This document shows positions 30,478-38,713 of a stretch of 64,000 nucleotides of DNA, piece after piece. A program made the position numbers and the translations under genes. The stretch comes from DATLFP01 sp035540955 (GTDB taxonomy: Bacteria; Actinomycetota; Acidimicrobiia; Acidimicrobiales; CADCSY01), in contig DATLFP010000066.1 of the NCBI GenBank assembly GCA_035540955.1, forward strand, positions 4,103 through 68,102, written 5' to 3'. The notes beneath the pieces were generated by a model that worked only from the letters and a program-made list of their open reading frames with translations, was not told the DNA's origin and did no database searches. Positions within the stretch are counted from its first letter, which is position 1. Each line of letters starts with the position of its first letter.

Positions 30478-32538
30478 GTGACCACGCACCAGACGACGCA
30501 GCCGCAGGAGATCGGTGCTCCGCGCATCGGCGCGCTCGACGGGCTGCGGGGGCTGGCGGTCGCCGGTGTCCTCGCCTACCACGCCGGCTTCGGGTGGGCG
30601 CGGGGCGGCTTCCTCGGCGTGTCGCTGTTCTTCACGCTCTCCGGGTTCCTGATCACCACCCTCCTCCTCGGCGAGTGGGCGAGCTCCGGGCGGATCTCGC
30701 TCCGCGCGTTCTGGGCCCGGCGGGCGCGGCGACTCCTCCCGGCGGCGATGGTCGCGCTCGGCGGCATCGTCGTCTTCGGCGCCACCGTGGCTTCGGCGTC
30801 CCAGCTGCGCGATCTGCGCGGCGATGTGCTGGGCGCCCTCGGCTACGTCGCCAACTGGCGGTTCGTCGCCGCCGGGTCGTCCTACGGCGACCTGTGGTCC
30901 TCGCCCTCGCCGGTGCAGCACTTCTGGAGCCTGGCCATCGAGGAGCAGCTCTATCTCGTGATCCCGCTCGTGGTCGCGGCGTCCCTCGCCGCGGCACGGG
31001 GCCGGCTCGGCGTCGTCGCCGCCGCGCTCGGGACGCTGCTGCTCGCGTCGGTCGGCGCCGGGCTGGTCGCCGGCGATGGGCTGCGCGCCTACTACGGCAC
31101 CGATGTCCGCGCTGCCGAGCTGCTGGTCGGCGCCCTGCTCGCCGTGGCCGTCGCCGGCCGACCGGCGATCGAGCGCCATCCCGTGGTGCCCGTCGCGGCA
31201 CCGGTGGCGCTCGTGGCGCTCGTGGTCGCGTGGGTGGCGACGAGCCAGACCGATCCCCGCCTCTACCGCGGCGGCCTCCTCGCCCACGCCGTGCTGGCGG
31301 CGATGGTGATCGTGGGCAGCCGGTCCGGCGGGCCGATGGCCACCGCGCTCGAATGGGCACCGCTGCGATGGCTCGGCCGGATCTCCTATGGCGCCTACCT
31401 GTACCACTGGCCCATCTTCCTGTGGCTCGACGAGACGCGGGTCGGCCTCTCCGGTGTCTGGCTCGCCGCCACTCGGGTCGCGGTGACGCTCGCCGCCGCC
31501 GCCGTGTCGGCTCGGGTGCTCGAGGAGCCGGTGCGGCGCGGCGCTCGCGTCCGCGGCCGGTTGGTGCCGGTGATCGCGGGAGCCGCCGCGGCAAGCGTCG
31601 CCGCCGGCGTCCTGCTCGTCACCGTGTCCGTGCCGGCCCCGGCCATCGGCGTCGAGCTCACGGGCGCATCGCGGCTCGTGGAGCCGTCCCGCGTCGCGCC
31701 CGCGCCGCTCGCCGTGGCACCCATCGTCGCGCCCGGCGCTGCGCCGGCCACCGCGCCCCTCGCGGACGCCACGACCATCGCGCCGCCCGCCGGTCCCGGC
31801 CCCGGTGTGCACATCGCCCCGGTCCCCCGCGCGCCGGGTGAGCGCCTGCGCGTCTACGTGGCGGGCGACTCGAACGCGTTCGTGCTGGGACTGAAGATGC
31901 TGCGCTGGGGCGAGCGCAACGGCGCCGACGTCTGGGCCAGCGGCTGGTTCGCCTGCCACATCGTCCCCGGTGGCACCTACCGATGGGCGGGCCAGCCCAA
32001 GCACACCGAGGACAAGTGCAACAACTGGAAGGAGACCCGCGCCCGGGAGATCGCCACGATCCAGCCCCACGTGGTCCTCGTGATCTACGGATCGTTCGAC
32101 CTGCTCGACCGTCGGTGGGACGGCTCCGACGAGTGGACCCACATCGGCCGGCCCGACTTCGACCGCCTCCTCAAGCAGAACATCGAGGAGATGACCGACC
32201 TCCTCGCCGCCGGCGGCGCCCGGGTCATCTGGGCCACCTATCCCCGCACCCGCACGGGCGTCATCGACGGCGTGCCGCCACCCCGCGACTTCCCCGAGGT
32301 CGACGAGTACCGCGTGGCGCGGCTCAACACCTTCATCCGCGAGGTCACCGCCGCCCGGCCGTTCGCCGGCGTGATCGATCTGCGCCGGTACATGCAGGCG
32401 TGGCCGAACGGCGAGCTCGATCCCGAGCGCCGCCCCGACGGGATCCACCCCAGCGACCACGAAGCGGTGAACATCGCCGAGTGGGCCGCGCAACAGCTCA
32501 TGTCGCGGATGGAGCGCGAGCGCGCCGCGACACCATGA
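30478..32538 (+). CDS. Acyltransferase-3 / SGNH fusion protein
   Basis: This 686-aa protein begins with an acyltransferase-3 membrane domain (about residues 12-380): GALDGLRGLAVAGVLAYHAG with the catalytic-type His, FFTLSGFLITTLLL, RRARRLLPA and HFWSLAIEEQLYLVIPLV, and GRISYGAYLYHWPIF. A Pro/Ala-rich linker (about 385-460) leads to an SGNH domain with VAGDSNAF, YGSFDLLDRR and DGIHPSDH at the end. Such OafA/PatB-like fusions O-acylate cell-surface glycans, moving an acyl group across the membrane to the SGNH domain. It overlaps the convergent GT-C gene by 41 nt. A sister gene is at 38692-40716. Confidence 0.92.
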   Translation: MTTHQTTQPQEIGAPRIGALDGLRGLAVAGVLAYHAGFGWARGGFLGVSLFFTLSGFLITTLLLGEWASSGRISLRAFWARRARRLLPAAMVALGGIVVFGATVASASQLRDLRGDVLGALGYVANWRFVAAGSSYGDLWSSPSPVQHFWSLAIEEQLYLVIPLVVAASLAAARGRLGVVAAALGTLLLASVGAGLVAGDGLRAYYGTDVRAAELLVGALLAVAVAGRPAIERHPVVPVAAPVALVALVVAWVATSQTDPRLYRGGLLAHAVLAAMVIVGSRSGGPMATALEWAPLRWLGRISYGAYLYHWPIFLWLDETRVGLSGVWLAATRVAVTLAAAAVSARVLEEPVRRGARVRGRLVPVIAGAAAASVAAGVLLVTVSVPAPAIGVELTGASRLVEPSRVAPAPLAVAPIVAPGAAPATAPLADATTIAPPAGPGPGVHIAPVPRAPGERLRVYVAGDSNAFVLGLKMLRWGERNGADVWASGWFACHIVPGGTYRWAGQPKHTEDKCNNWKETRAREIATIQPHVVLVIYGSFDLLDRRWDGSDEWTHIGRPDFDRLLKQNIEEMTDLLAAGGARVIWATYPRTRTGVIDGVPPPRDFPEVDEYRVARLNTFIREVTAARPFAGVIDLRRYMQAWPNGELDPERRPDGIHPSDHEAVNIAEWAAQQLMSRMERERAATP

Positions 32539-33790
32539 GCACGCCCACGCCGATGGCGGCGACCGGCACGGCCGGCACGTGGAAGCGCGGGTCCCCGAAG
32601 AAGATCAGCGGTGGCAGCAGCGCGCCGACACCGGTGAGGACGACCAGCAGCCCGGCGGGTGCGGCGCGGCGGACCAGGATGGCGAGACCGGCGACGCCGA
32701 CCACGCCGGCGACCGCCCCGTACCAGTTGGCCACCGTCCGCAGGCGGTCACGGGTGCCGTCCGCCATCCATGGGTCGTCGCCGTAGGACTCCACCGCCGC
32801 CAACCCGTCGGCGTCGTCGGCGAAGAGGGCGCCGATCCGCCGGAAGACGAGGCGCAGCTCCTCGCCCGGGTGCCCGCGCACGAACTCGAGAGCGACTCGC
32901 CGGCCATGGGCATCCCGGGCGGTCTCGAACTCCGGCCGGTCGAGGGCGTCGAAGGGCCCGACGAAGCAGTCGTCGTTGGGGAAGTCGAAGCCGCCCGACG
33001 CCCCGAGGTGCCGGCTCATGCACAGGTTGTCGCCCGTGTTGGTCGACAGCGTGAGCTGGTCCATCACCATCGCGTTGCGGACCATCCACGGGATCAGCAC
33101 GGCGACCGCCACCCCTGTGATCACCGCCGTCTGCGTGAGCGCCCGACGCCATCCGGCACGCCCGGCCAGGAACACGACGAGCAGCAGCGGGAACACCGGC
33201 GCCGTGACGGGCCGCACCAGGGTGGCGGCGCCCAGCACGAGTCCCACGGTCACGAGCCGCCACCGCTCCCACTGTCCAACCGGCCACGGGGCACTGACCC
33301 CGAGCAGCACCGCCACCAGCAGGAGGCACAGGAAGAGCGACTCGGTGAGAGCGGCGGCGGTGTGGAACACGAGGTTCGGCCAGAGCGCGAGGACGGCCGC
33401 GGCGGTGTACCCGGCGAGAGGGACGCCGGTGAGCCGGCGAGCCGCGAGGAAGGCGAGGACGATCGTCGCCAGCTGCCAGGCGATGTTGAGAGTGGCGACG
33501 ATGCCGACCTCGGGGTGGGTGAGGCGGTCGAGCGGCCAGTGGTAGCCCAGCCACATGAACGGGGCGAGGGCGAAGGCGTAGCCCGGCGGGTAGTACGCCG
33601 TCGGCGCGCCGTCGAGCAGCCGGTACCCGTTCCCGTTCGCCAGCTGCTGGCCGTACAGGTAGTAGAAGTTCGGATCGTGGAGCCCGCCGCCGGGCAAGCG
33701 GGCGGCGTAGAAGCACCAGACGACGCGCAGCACGAGGGCGACGGCGAGGATGGTGCCGAGGATCGCCCGCTCCTGCCTGGTCACAGTCAC
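32498..33790 (-). CDS. GT-C membrane glycosyltransferase (ArnT-like)
   Basis: This 430-aa protein has about ten helices and the first-loop sequence GGGLHDPNFYYLYGQQLANG and then TAYYPPGYAF, a pattern of ArnT-like enzymes in which an Asp in the loop contacts the polyprenyl-phosphate sugar. A soluble loop of about 90 residues (NTGDNLCMSRHLGASGGFDF, with two Cys) lies in the C-terminal half. Start GTG 33790 has AGGA 5 nt upstream. It is divergent from the GT2-GtrA gene and overlaps the convergent acyltransferase gene by 41 nt. Confidence 0.85.
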   Translation of the reverse strand: MTVTRQERAILGTILAVALVLRVVWCFYAARLPGGGLHDPNFYYLYGQQLANGNGYRLLDGAPTAYYPPGYAFALAPFMWLGYHWPLDRLTHPEVGIVATLNIAWQLATIVLAFLAARRLTGVPLAGYTAAAVLALWPNLVFHTAAALTESLFLCLLLVAVLLGVSAPWPVGQWERWRLVTVGLVLGAATLVRPVTAPVFPLLLVVFLAGRAGWRRALTQTAVITGVAVAVLIPWMVRNAMVMDQLTLSTNTGDNLCMSRHLGASGGFDFPNDDCFVGPFDALDRPEFETARDAHGRRVALEFVRGHPGEELRLVFRRIGALFADDADGLAAVESYGDDPWMADGTRDRLRTVANWYGAVAGVVGVAGLAILVRRAAPAGLLVVLTGVGALLPPLIFFGDPRFHVPAVPVAAIGVGVLMVSRRARAPSAT

Positions 33791-33807
33791 TCATCCTGAC
33801 CCACGCG

Positions 33808-33817
33808 CCCGTACGAT
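33808..33817. promoter_or_regulatory. Possible bidirectional promoter (CCCGTACGAT)
   Basis: The plus box TACGAT (33812-33817) lies 11 nt before ATG 33829. The minus TACGGG (33813-33808) shares TA at 33812-33813 and would start a leader of about 10 nt that holds AGGA before GTG 33790. Confidence 0.4.
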
Positions 33818-33828
33818 CCCGCGATCCC

Positions 33829-34983
33829 ATGACCACGCCGCCGCTGCTCGATCTCGTGGTCCCGGTGTTCAATGAGGAGGCCGCGCTCGAGCCGAGCATC
33901 CGTGCGCTCGCCGCTCACCTCGCCGGGATGCCGTTCTCCTGGCGCGTGTCGATCGTCGACAATGCGAGCACCGACCGCACGGGCGAGATCGCGGCGGCGC
34001 TCTCGGAGGAGCTCACCGGTGTCCGCCTCCTGCGACTCGACGAGAAGGGCCGGGGCCGTGCCCTCCGAGCGGCGTGGATGGCCAGCGATGCGGAGGTCGT
34101 CGCCTACACCGACGTCGACCTGTCCACCGACCTCGCCGCCCTCGAGCCTCTCGTCGACGCCGTCCGGACCGGCGCGGGCGACATCGCCATCGGCTCGCGC
34201 CTGGCGCCGGGGTCGATCGTCACCCGCGGCGCCAAGCGCGAGCTCGTGTCGCGCTCGTACAACAGCATCATCCAGGCGATGACGCGCGCCGGCTTCAGCG
34301 ATGCCCAGTGCGGCTTCAAGGCACTCCGCGCAGACGTGGCGCGAGCCCTGTTGCCCGAGGTGGAGAACGAGAACTGGTTCTTCGACACCGAGCTCCTCCT
34401 GCTGGCCGAGCATCACGGCCTCCGGATCGCGGAGGTGCCGGTGGCCTGGGTCGACGACCCGACCTCGTCGGTCGACATCCGGCAGACGGCGATGGAGGAT
34501 CTCCGGGGCCTTTTGCGCCTCACCAGGCGCCTCCTCGGCCAGCGCGCTCCGGCGGCGCCGATCCTGCAGCGCCAGGTCATCTCCTTCGCCGCCGTCGGAG
34601 CGTTCACGACGGTCGTGCACGTCGTCCTGTTCCTGGCGCTCCGCGCCGGCATCGGGTCGTTGCCGGCGAACGCGGTCGCGCTCGCGGTCGCCACGCCGGT
34701 GAACACCGCCCTGAACCGGCTCGTGACCTTCTCCGTCCGCGGCCGTCGACGTCTGCTGCGGGATCACGCCCAGGCCGGTGCCATCTTCCTCGCCGGCCTG
34801 GCGATGACGTCGCTGGCCATCATCGGCTTCGGCCTGATGTGGCCCGATCGCCCGGCCCTCGTGGGCGTCGTCGCCGTCCTCGCTGCCAACGCCACCATCA
34901 CCCTCGGTCGGTTCCTGCTCCTTCGCGCCTGGGTCTTCAACCCTGCGCGCCGCCGTCAGCCACCGCCCTCGCCGGCGCCGTAG
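33829..34983 (+). CDS. GT2 glycosyltransferase fused to a GtrA flippase-like domain
   Basis: This 384-aa protein has an N-terminal GT2 domain (about residues 1-235) like polyprenyl-phosphate hexose synthases: LDLVVPVFNEEAALEPSI, IVDNASTDRTGEI, the DxD-type AYTDVDLSTDL and QCGFKALRADVA. Residues about 245-375 are four helices of the GtrA type (FAAVGAFTTVVHVVLFL, NTALNRLVTFSV). It should make and flip a polyprenyl-phosphate sugar in one polypeptide, giving donor to the nearby GT-C enzymes. Mannose or glucose is likely. Confidence 0.92.
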   Translation: MTTPPLLDLVVPVFNEEAALEPSIRALAAHLAGMPFSWRVSIVDNASTDRTGEIAAALSEELTGVRLLRLDEKGRGRALRAAWMASDAEVVAYTDVDLSTDLAALEPLVDAVRTGAGDIAIGSRLAPGSIVTRGAKRELVSRSYNSIIQAMTRAGFSDAQCGFKALRADVARALLPEVENENWFFDTELLLLAEHHGLRIAEVPVAWVDDPTSSVDIRQTAMEDLRGLLRLTRRLLGQRAPAAPILQRQVISFAAVGAFTTVVHVVLFLALRAGIGSLPANAVALAVATPVNTALNRLVTFSVRGRRRLLRDHAQAGAIFLAGLAMTSLAIIGFGLMWPDRPALVGVVAVLAANATITLGRFLLLRAWVFNPARRRQPPPSPAP

Positions 34984-36857
34984 GGGTCCGGGTCGAGGAA
35001 CAGCCCCACGGTGAGGCGGTCCCAGCGGTAGCGGAGGGCGGCATAGCGAGCCACCTCGGCAGCCCGGTCGTCGGGGATCTCGAGCAGGCCGTCGTTCACG
35101 AGGGCGGCCAGCTCGCCGAAGGCGAGCAGCTGCTCGGCCGTCGGCGTCCCGTCGGCGAAGGAGAGGAGGGCGCCGTTGGATCGGGCGGCCCGGCCGCTGT
35201 CGCTCAGCTCGACGGGCAGGTCGACCAGCCGCCGCTCGAGGGCATGGAGCTCGCGGACCTCCTCGACGTCGAGCCCGGGGACGTAGGCGACCCTCCGGGT
35301 CCCGTCGGGCACGGTGCTCGCAGCATCGCCCTCGAGCGCGAACACGCGGGCCGCAGCCTCGCCTCGATCCGCGCGATCCCCGCCCAGCTGCCGCGCCCAC
35401 ACCGGATCGTCGACCGTGAAGTCGATCCCTCGCTCCTGCATCACCGCCAGCAGTGCGGAGGTCCACGGCTCGGCGAACCGCAGGCGACTCGTGTCGTACA
35501 CGACCGTCCCGACGCCGGCGAGCGAACCGAGCTGGCCGCTCAGCTCCCGCACGATCGGGATGGCCGCCCGATCGGCCTGCGGGCCGGCGGGCACGGCATG
35601 GGTCGGCAAGGTGAGGATGGCCAGCCCGGCGGCCGCGACCCCCAGCGCTCGCACCGCCCACCGCGCCGGGAGCAGCGCGAGGGCGGCGGCCACCGTGGCG
35701 AACGCGCCGATGGGCCAGAGGTACCGGACCTGGTGCGGCGGGACGCCAACCCCGCCGACGGGCAGCCGAACGGTGACGGCGGCGGCAACGAGCGCGGCGA
35801 AGGCTGCGACCCCGACGACCGAGCGCGTCTCGGGGGTCACCGACCGGCGTGCCCGGAGCCCGGCCCCGGCGAGCACCACCCCAACGAGGAGCAAGCCGAC
35901 GACCGCGACCGCGAGGGAGGGCAGGCCGCTCACGTTCGGACGATCGCCGACCAGCGGCGCCTGGCCCGGCGGAACGCGGAGCGCGTCGCCGAAGCCGGGC
36001 CGTCCCCACCACGGCGGCGTGGCGAGGACCTCGGCGGTGATGCGGATCCCGAGCGCCGGGCCGACCGTCTCCTGGTCGACACCGACGCCGCTGACCAAGG
36101 TTCCGAGGTTGCCCTCGCCCGCGATCTGATCGGCGAGGGGCTGCGCCCAGCAGACCGCCGCGACCACGGCGCTCACACCGAAGGCGACGAGCACGTCCCG
36201 GCCGTGGCGACGCACCAGCCACGCGACGCCGAGGGCGACGAGGGGTGGGACCAGCAGGGTGTAGCTGAGGTGGGTCTGGACGATGAGGCTCGCCACACCG
36301 ACCGCCACCGGCATGGCCAGCAGGTCGCCCCGCACCATGCCGACGACGAGCACCACGAGCAGGAGCACGGGGAACAGCAGGGTGTGTGGCTGCCAGGGGT
36401 CGTAGAGCAGCTCGCTGCCCATCGACCATGCCAGGCCGGCACACGCAGCCAATGACGCGAACGCGAGTCGGGTGCCGCCCGCTCGCTGCCCGAACCACGC
36501 CATGAGCCCGATGGCGGCGAGATGCACGAGCAGGACCCCCACCGCCAGCCCCCCGGATCCGCCGAGCTTGGCCGGGATGGCGAGGAGGTCGAACAGCAGC
36601 GGACCGGGATGATTGACGTTCTCACCGATCGGGATCGACGCCGACGACCACGTGCCGAGCAAGGGGTGATGCGACGTGAAGACGTCGCGGGAGCGGATCA
36701 GGAAGTTGCCGTTGTCGCCGATCGCCAACCACCCGTCGCGCAGCGCCCGGATCGTCGACACCACGAACGGGAGGGCCACGACCGCCGCCAGCCCCGCGAT
36801 CAGCCTGCCGTCTCGAGAGGGCGGTTCGATGCTGGCCGGTCGCCGCAGCGCGGTCAT
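34956..36857 (-). CDS. Large GT-C-like membrane protein, HPGP family, copy 2
   Basis: This 633-aa protein has about eleven helices and a soluble C-terminal half. It shares a set of motifs with the gene at 36854-38713: RSRDVFTSHHPLLGTW, NVNHPGPLLFDLLA, WQPHTLLFP, IVQTHLSY and DQIAGEGNLGTL. The first motif follows helix 1, where GT-C enzymes keep their catalytic acidic loop. I know no named family for it. ATG 36857 overlaps the upstream stop (ATGA) and the end overlaps the convergent GT2-GtrA gene by 28 nt. It should act outside the membrane with a polyprenyl-phosphate donor; this is inferred. Confidence 0.75.
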   Translation of the reverse strand: MTALRRPASIEPPSRDGRLIAGLAAVVALPFVVSTIRALRDGWLAIGDNGNFLIRSRDVFTSHHPLLGTWSSASIPIGENVNHPGPLLFDLLAIPAKLGGSGGLAVGVLLVHLAAIGLMAWFGQRAGGTRLAFASLAACAGLAWSMGSELLYDPWQPHTLLFPVLLLVVLVVGMVRGDLLAMPVAVGVASLIVQTHLSYTLLVPPLVALGVAWLVRRHGRDVLVAFGVSAVVAAVCWAQPLADQIAGEGNLGTLVSGVGVDQETVGPALGIRITAEVLATPPWWGRPGFGDALRVPPGQAPLVGDRPNVSGLPSLAVAVVGLLLVGVVLAGAGLRARRSVTPETRSVVGVAAFAALVAAAVTVRLPVGGVGVPPHQVRYLWPIGAFATVAAALALLPARWAVRALGVAAAGLAILTLPTHAVPAGPQADRAAIPIVRELSGQLGSLAGVGTVVYDTSRLRFAEPWTSALLAVMQERGIDFTVDDPVWARQLGGDRADRGEAAARVFALEGDAASTVPDGTRRVAYVPGLDVEEVRELHALERRLVDLPVELSDSGRAARSNGALLSFADGTPTAEQLLAFGELAALVNDGLLEIPDDRAAEVARYAALRYRWDRLTVGLFLDPDPYGAGEGGG

Positions 36858-38713
36858 GGGCCGGACAGCGTGGCGCCGACGGGCACGAGGAACACCGCTC
36901 CCGGGCTTCCGAGCGCGAGCATCCGCTCGATCCGCTCTCTGGTGGCAGCCGGCAGCCGCGTGTCGATGGACAGGCCGAAGAGGTTGCCGTCGACGAGGTC
37001 GATGTCGCCCTCGGGGAAGCCGGCGGCCCGCAGGTCGGTGATGACGCGCTTCCGGAGGGCGTCGTACTCCGCCACGTCGCGCCCATCGCGCGGGTCGTGA
37101 TGCGCGAGCTCGACCGCGTCGGGGTGGCGCCGCCAGAGCTCGACGAACCGGCCGACCGCGAGGTGCACCTCCTCCTGCGCCTCGCCGGGCTGCAGGACCC
37201 GATGCGGCGTGAGGGGGACGCGCCAGGTCTCGGTCACACCCACCCGGAACCCACGCCGATCGAGCGCGCTGAGCAGTCCCATCCCCTGCGAGCCGATGTA
37301 GAAGCTGTCGTCCCAGGTGATCAGGTAGGTCGTGGCCCGGTCGAGGGCGGCGGCCGTCGGGGGCACCACCTCGGCGAGCACTTCGGACAGCTGAGGCGCC
37401 GGCGGTTCGGCGACGGCCGCCCGGACCGTCAGCAGCCCCGCGCTCACCACGCTGATCGCGACGAGGACGGCGCCGACCGCGCGAGTGGCTCGCTCGCGGT
37501 CCACGACGCGCCACACCGTCATGCCCACCGACAGCAGCAGGAGCGCGGCCGTCCCCCACGACCACAGCATGAGGTAGTACCAGACCTTGCCGAAGATCCG
37601 GCTCATCGACACCACGCCGAGCAGCAGGGCGCTGCCGACCACGACGTTCAGCCGGTTGATGGATGTGTACCGGTGCCGCCAGGCCACCACCGCCGCGACG
37701 ACCCAGCCCAGCAACGTCACGAGGCCGGGCAGGATCGAGCCGCCGGCATCACCTGAAGACGTGGCGAGCGATCCGAGCGAGCTCCCCTGGCGGCTCAGGA
37801 ACGACGTGACGTCCAGGTGGCGCAACCCGAGCCGAACCCCCTCGACGACGCCGACGGTCTCGCCTTCCTCCTGCGGCGGTGAGGTGAAGTGATCCCACAG
37901 CATCGACAGGTTGCCGGGGTCCTCGGTGATCTGGTCGACCACGACCGGCGACCAGAGGAGGACGCCGAGGGCGACTGAGGCCACTGCCCATCGCCCGATC
38001 GACCGCCGCGTTGCGGCCGCGGCGTGCTCGTCGGCGGTCCGGCGCCACCACCACACCAGCCCGCCGCCGGCGACCGCGGCGAGGCCGAGGCACAGGCCGA
38101 GGTAGGGCACGTGGGTCTGGGCGGCGATGGAGGCGGCCAGGACGGCCACCGGGAGCATCGGCAGATCACCGTCGAGCACCGACCACACGCTCAGGAGGAC
38201 GAGCACCCACCACAGCAGCGGGAGGTAGGGGTTCCAGGGCTCGGCGAGGGTCTCGATGCCGTAGCCCCCCATGAGGACCGCGAGCAGGGCGGTGACGGCA
38301 ACGGCCACCCGCAGGCCGCCGCGGCGGAAGGCGACGAGCACCGCCGCCGAGGCGGCGATCCCGTTGAGCACCAGCGCCCCGGCCTGCATCCCCCACGGCG
38401 TCCCTCCGAACGCTCTCCATGTCGGCCAGAGCGCGTAGAAGCTGGCGGGCCCCGGATGGCTGCCCTGCTCCGGGAACCGTCCGATCCGGCCGGGGAGACC
38501 GATCAGCGGGGTGCGGGAGCTGAAGATGTCGCGCAGGCGCAGCTCGGCCATCGCGTGGTCGAGGACCGGGTACCACGGCGGTCGTCGCAGGGCGACGATA
38601 CCGACCACCAACGGCACGATGAGGATGGCCATCAGCGCGACGAGCAACCACCGGGCCTGCCGCACCGGCCGGAGTGTAGGAGGCGGAGGCGTCAGCTCCG
38701 ATCCAGCAGCCAC
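36854..38713 (-). CDS. Large GT-C-like membrane protein, HPGP family, copy 1
   Basis: This 619-aa paralogue of the gene at 34956-36857 has LRLRDIFSSRTPLIGLPG, QGSHPGPASFYALWP, WNPYLPLLWW, IAAQTHVPYLGL and DQITEDPGNLSMLW in the same order. The N-terminal helix, first-loop Asp and about eleven helices are followed by a soluble C-terminal domain of about 170 residues. GTG 38713 lies 22 nt inside the upstream acyltransferase-SGNH gene. The three genes form an operon, so the product may be a glycan that is also acylated. Confidence 0.75.
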   Translation of the reverse strand: MAAGSELTPPPPTLRPVRQARWLLVALMAILIVPLVVGIVALRRPPWYPVLDHAMAELRLRDIFSSRTPLIGLPGRIGRFPEQGSHPGPASFYALWPTWRAFGGTPWGMQAGALVLNGIAASAAVLVAFRRGGLRVAVAVTALLAVLMGGYGIETLAEPWNPYLPLLWWVLVLLSVWSVLDGDLPMLPVAVLAASIAAQTHVPYLGLCLGLAAVAGGGLVWWWRRTADEHAAAATRRSIGRWAVASVALGVLLWSPVVVDQITEDPGNLSMLWDHFTSPPQEEGETVGVVEGVRLGLRHLDVTSFLSRQGSSLGSLATSSGDAGGSILPGLVTLLGWVVAAVVAWRHRYTSINRLNVVVGSALLLGVVSMSRIFGKVWYYLMLWSWGTAALLLLSVGMTVWRVVDRERATRAVGAVLVAISVVSAGLLTVRAAVAEPPAPQLSEVLAEVVPPTAAALDRATTYLITWDDSFYIGSQGMGLLSALDRRGFRVGVTETWRVPLTPHRVLQPGEAQEEVHLAVGRFVELWRRHPDAVELAHHDPRDGRDVAEYDALRKRVITDLRAAGFPEGDIDLVDGNLFGLSIDTRLPAATRERIERMLALGSPGAVFLVPVGATLSGP

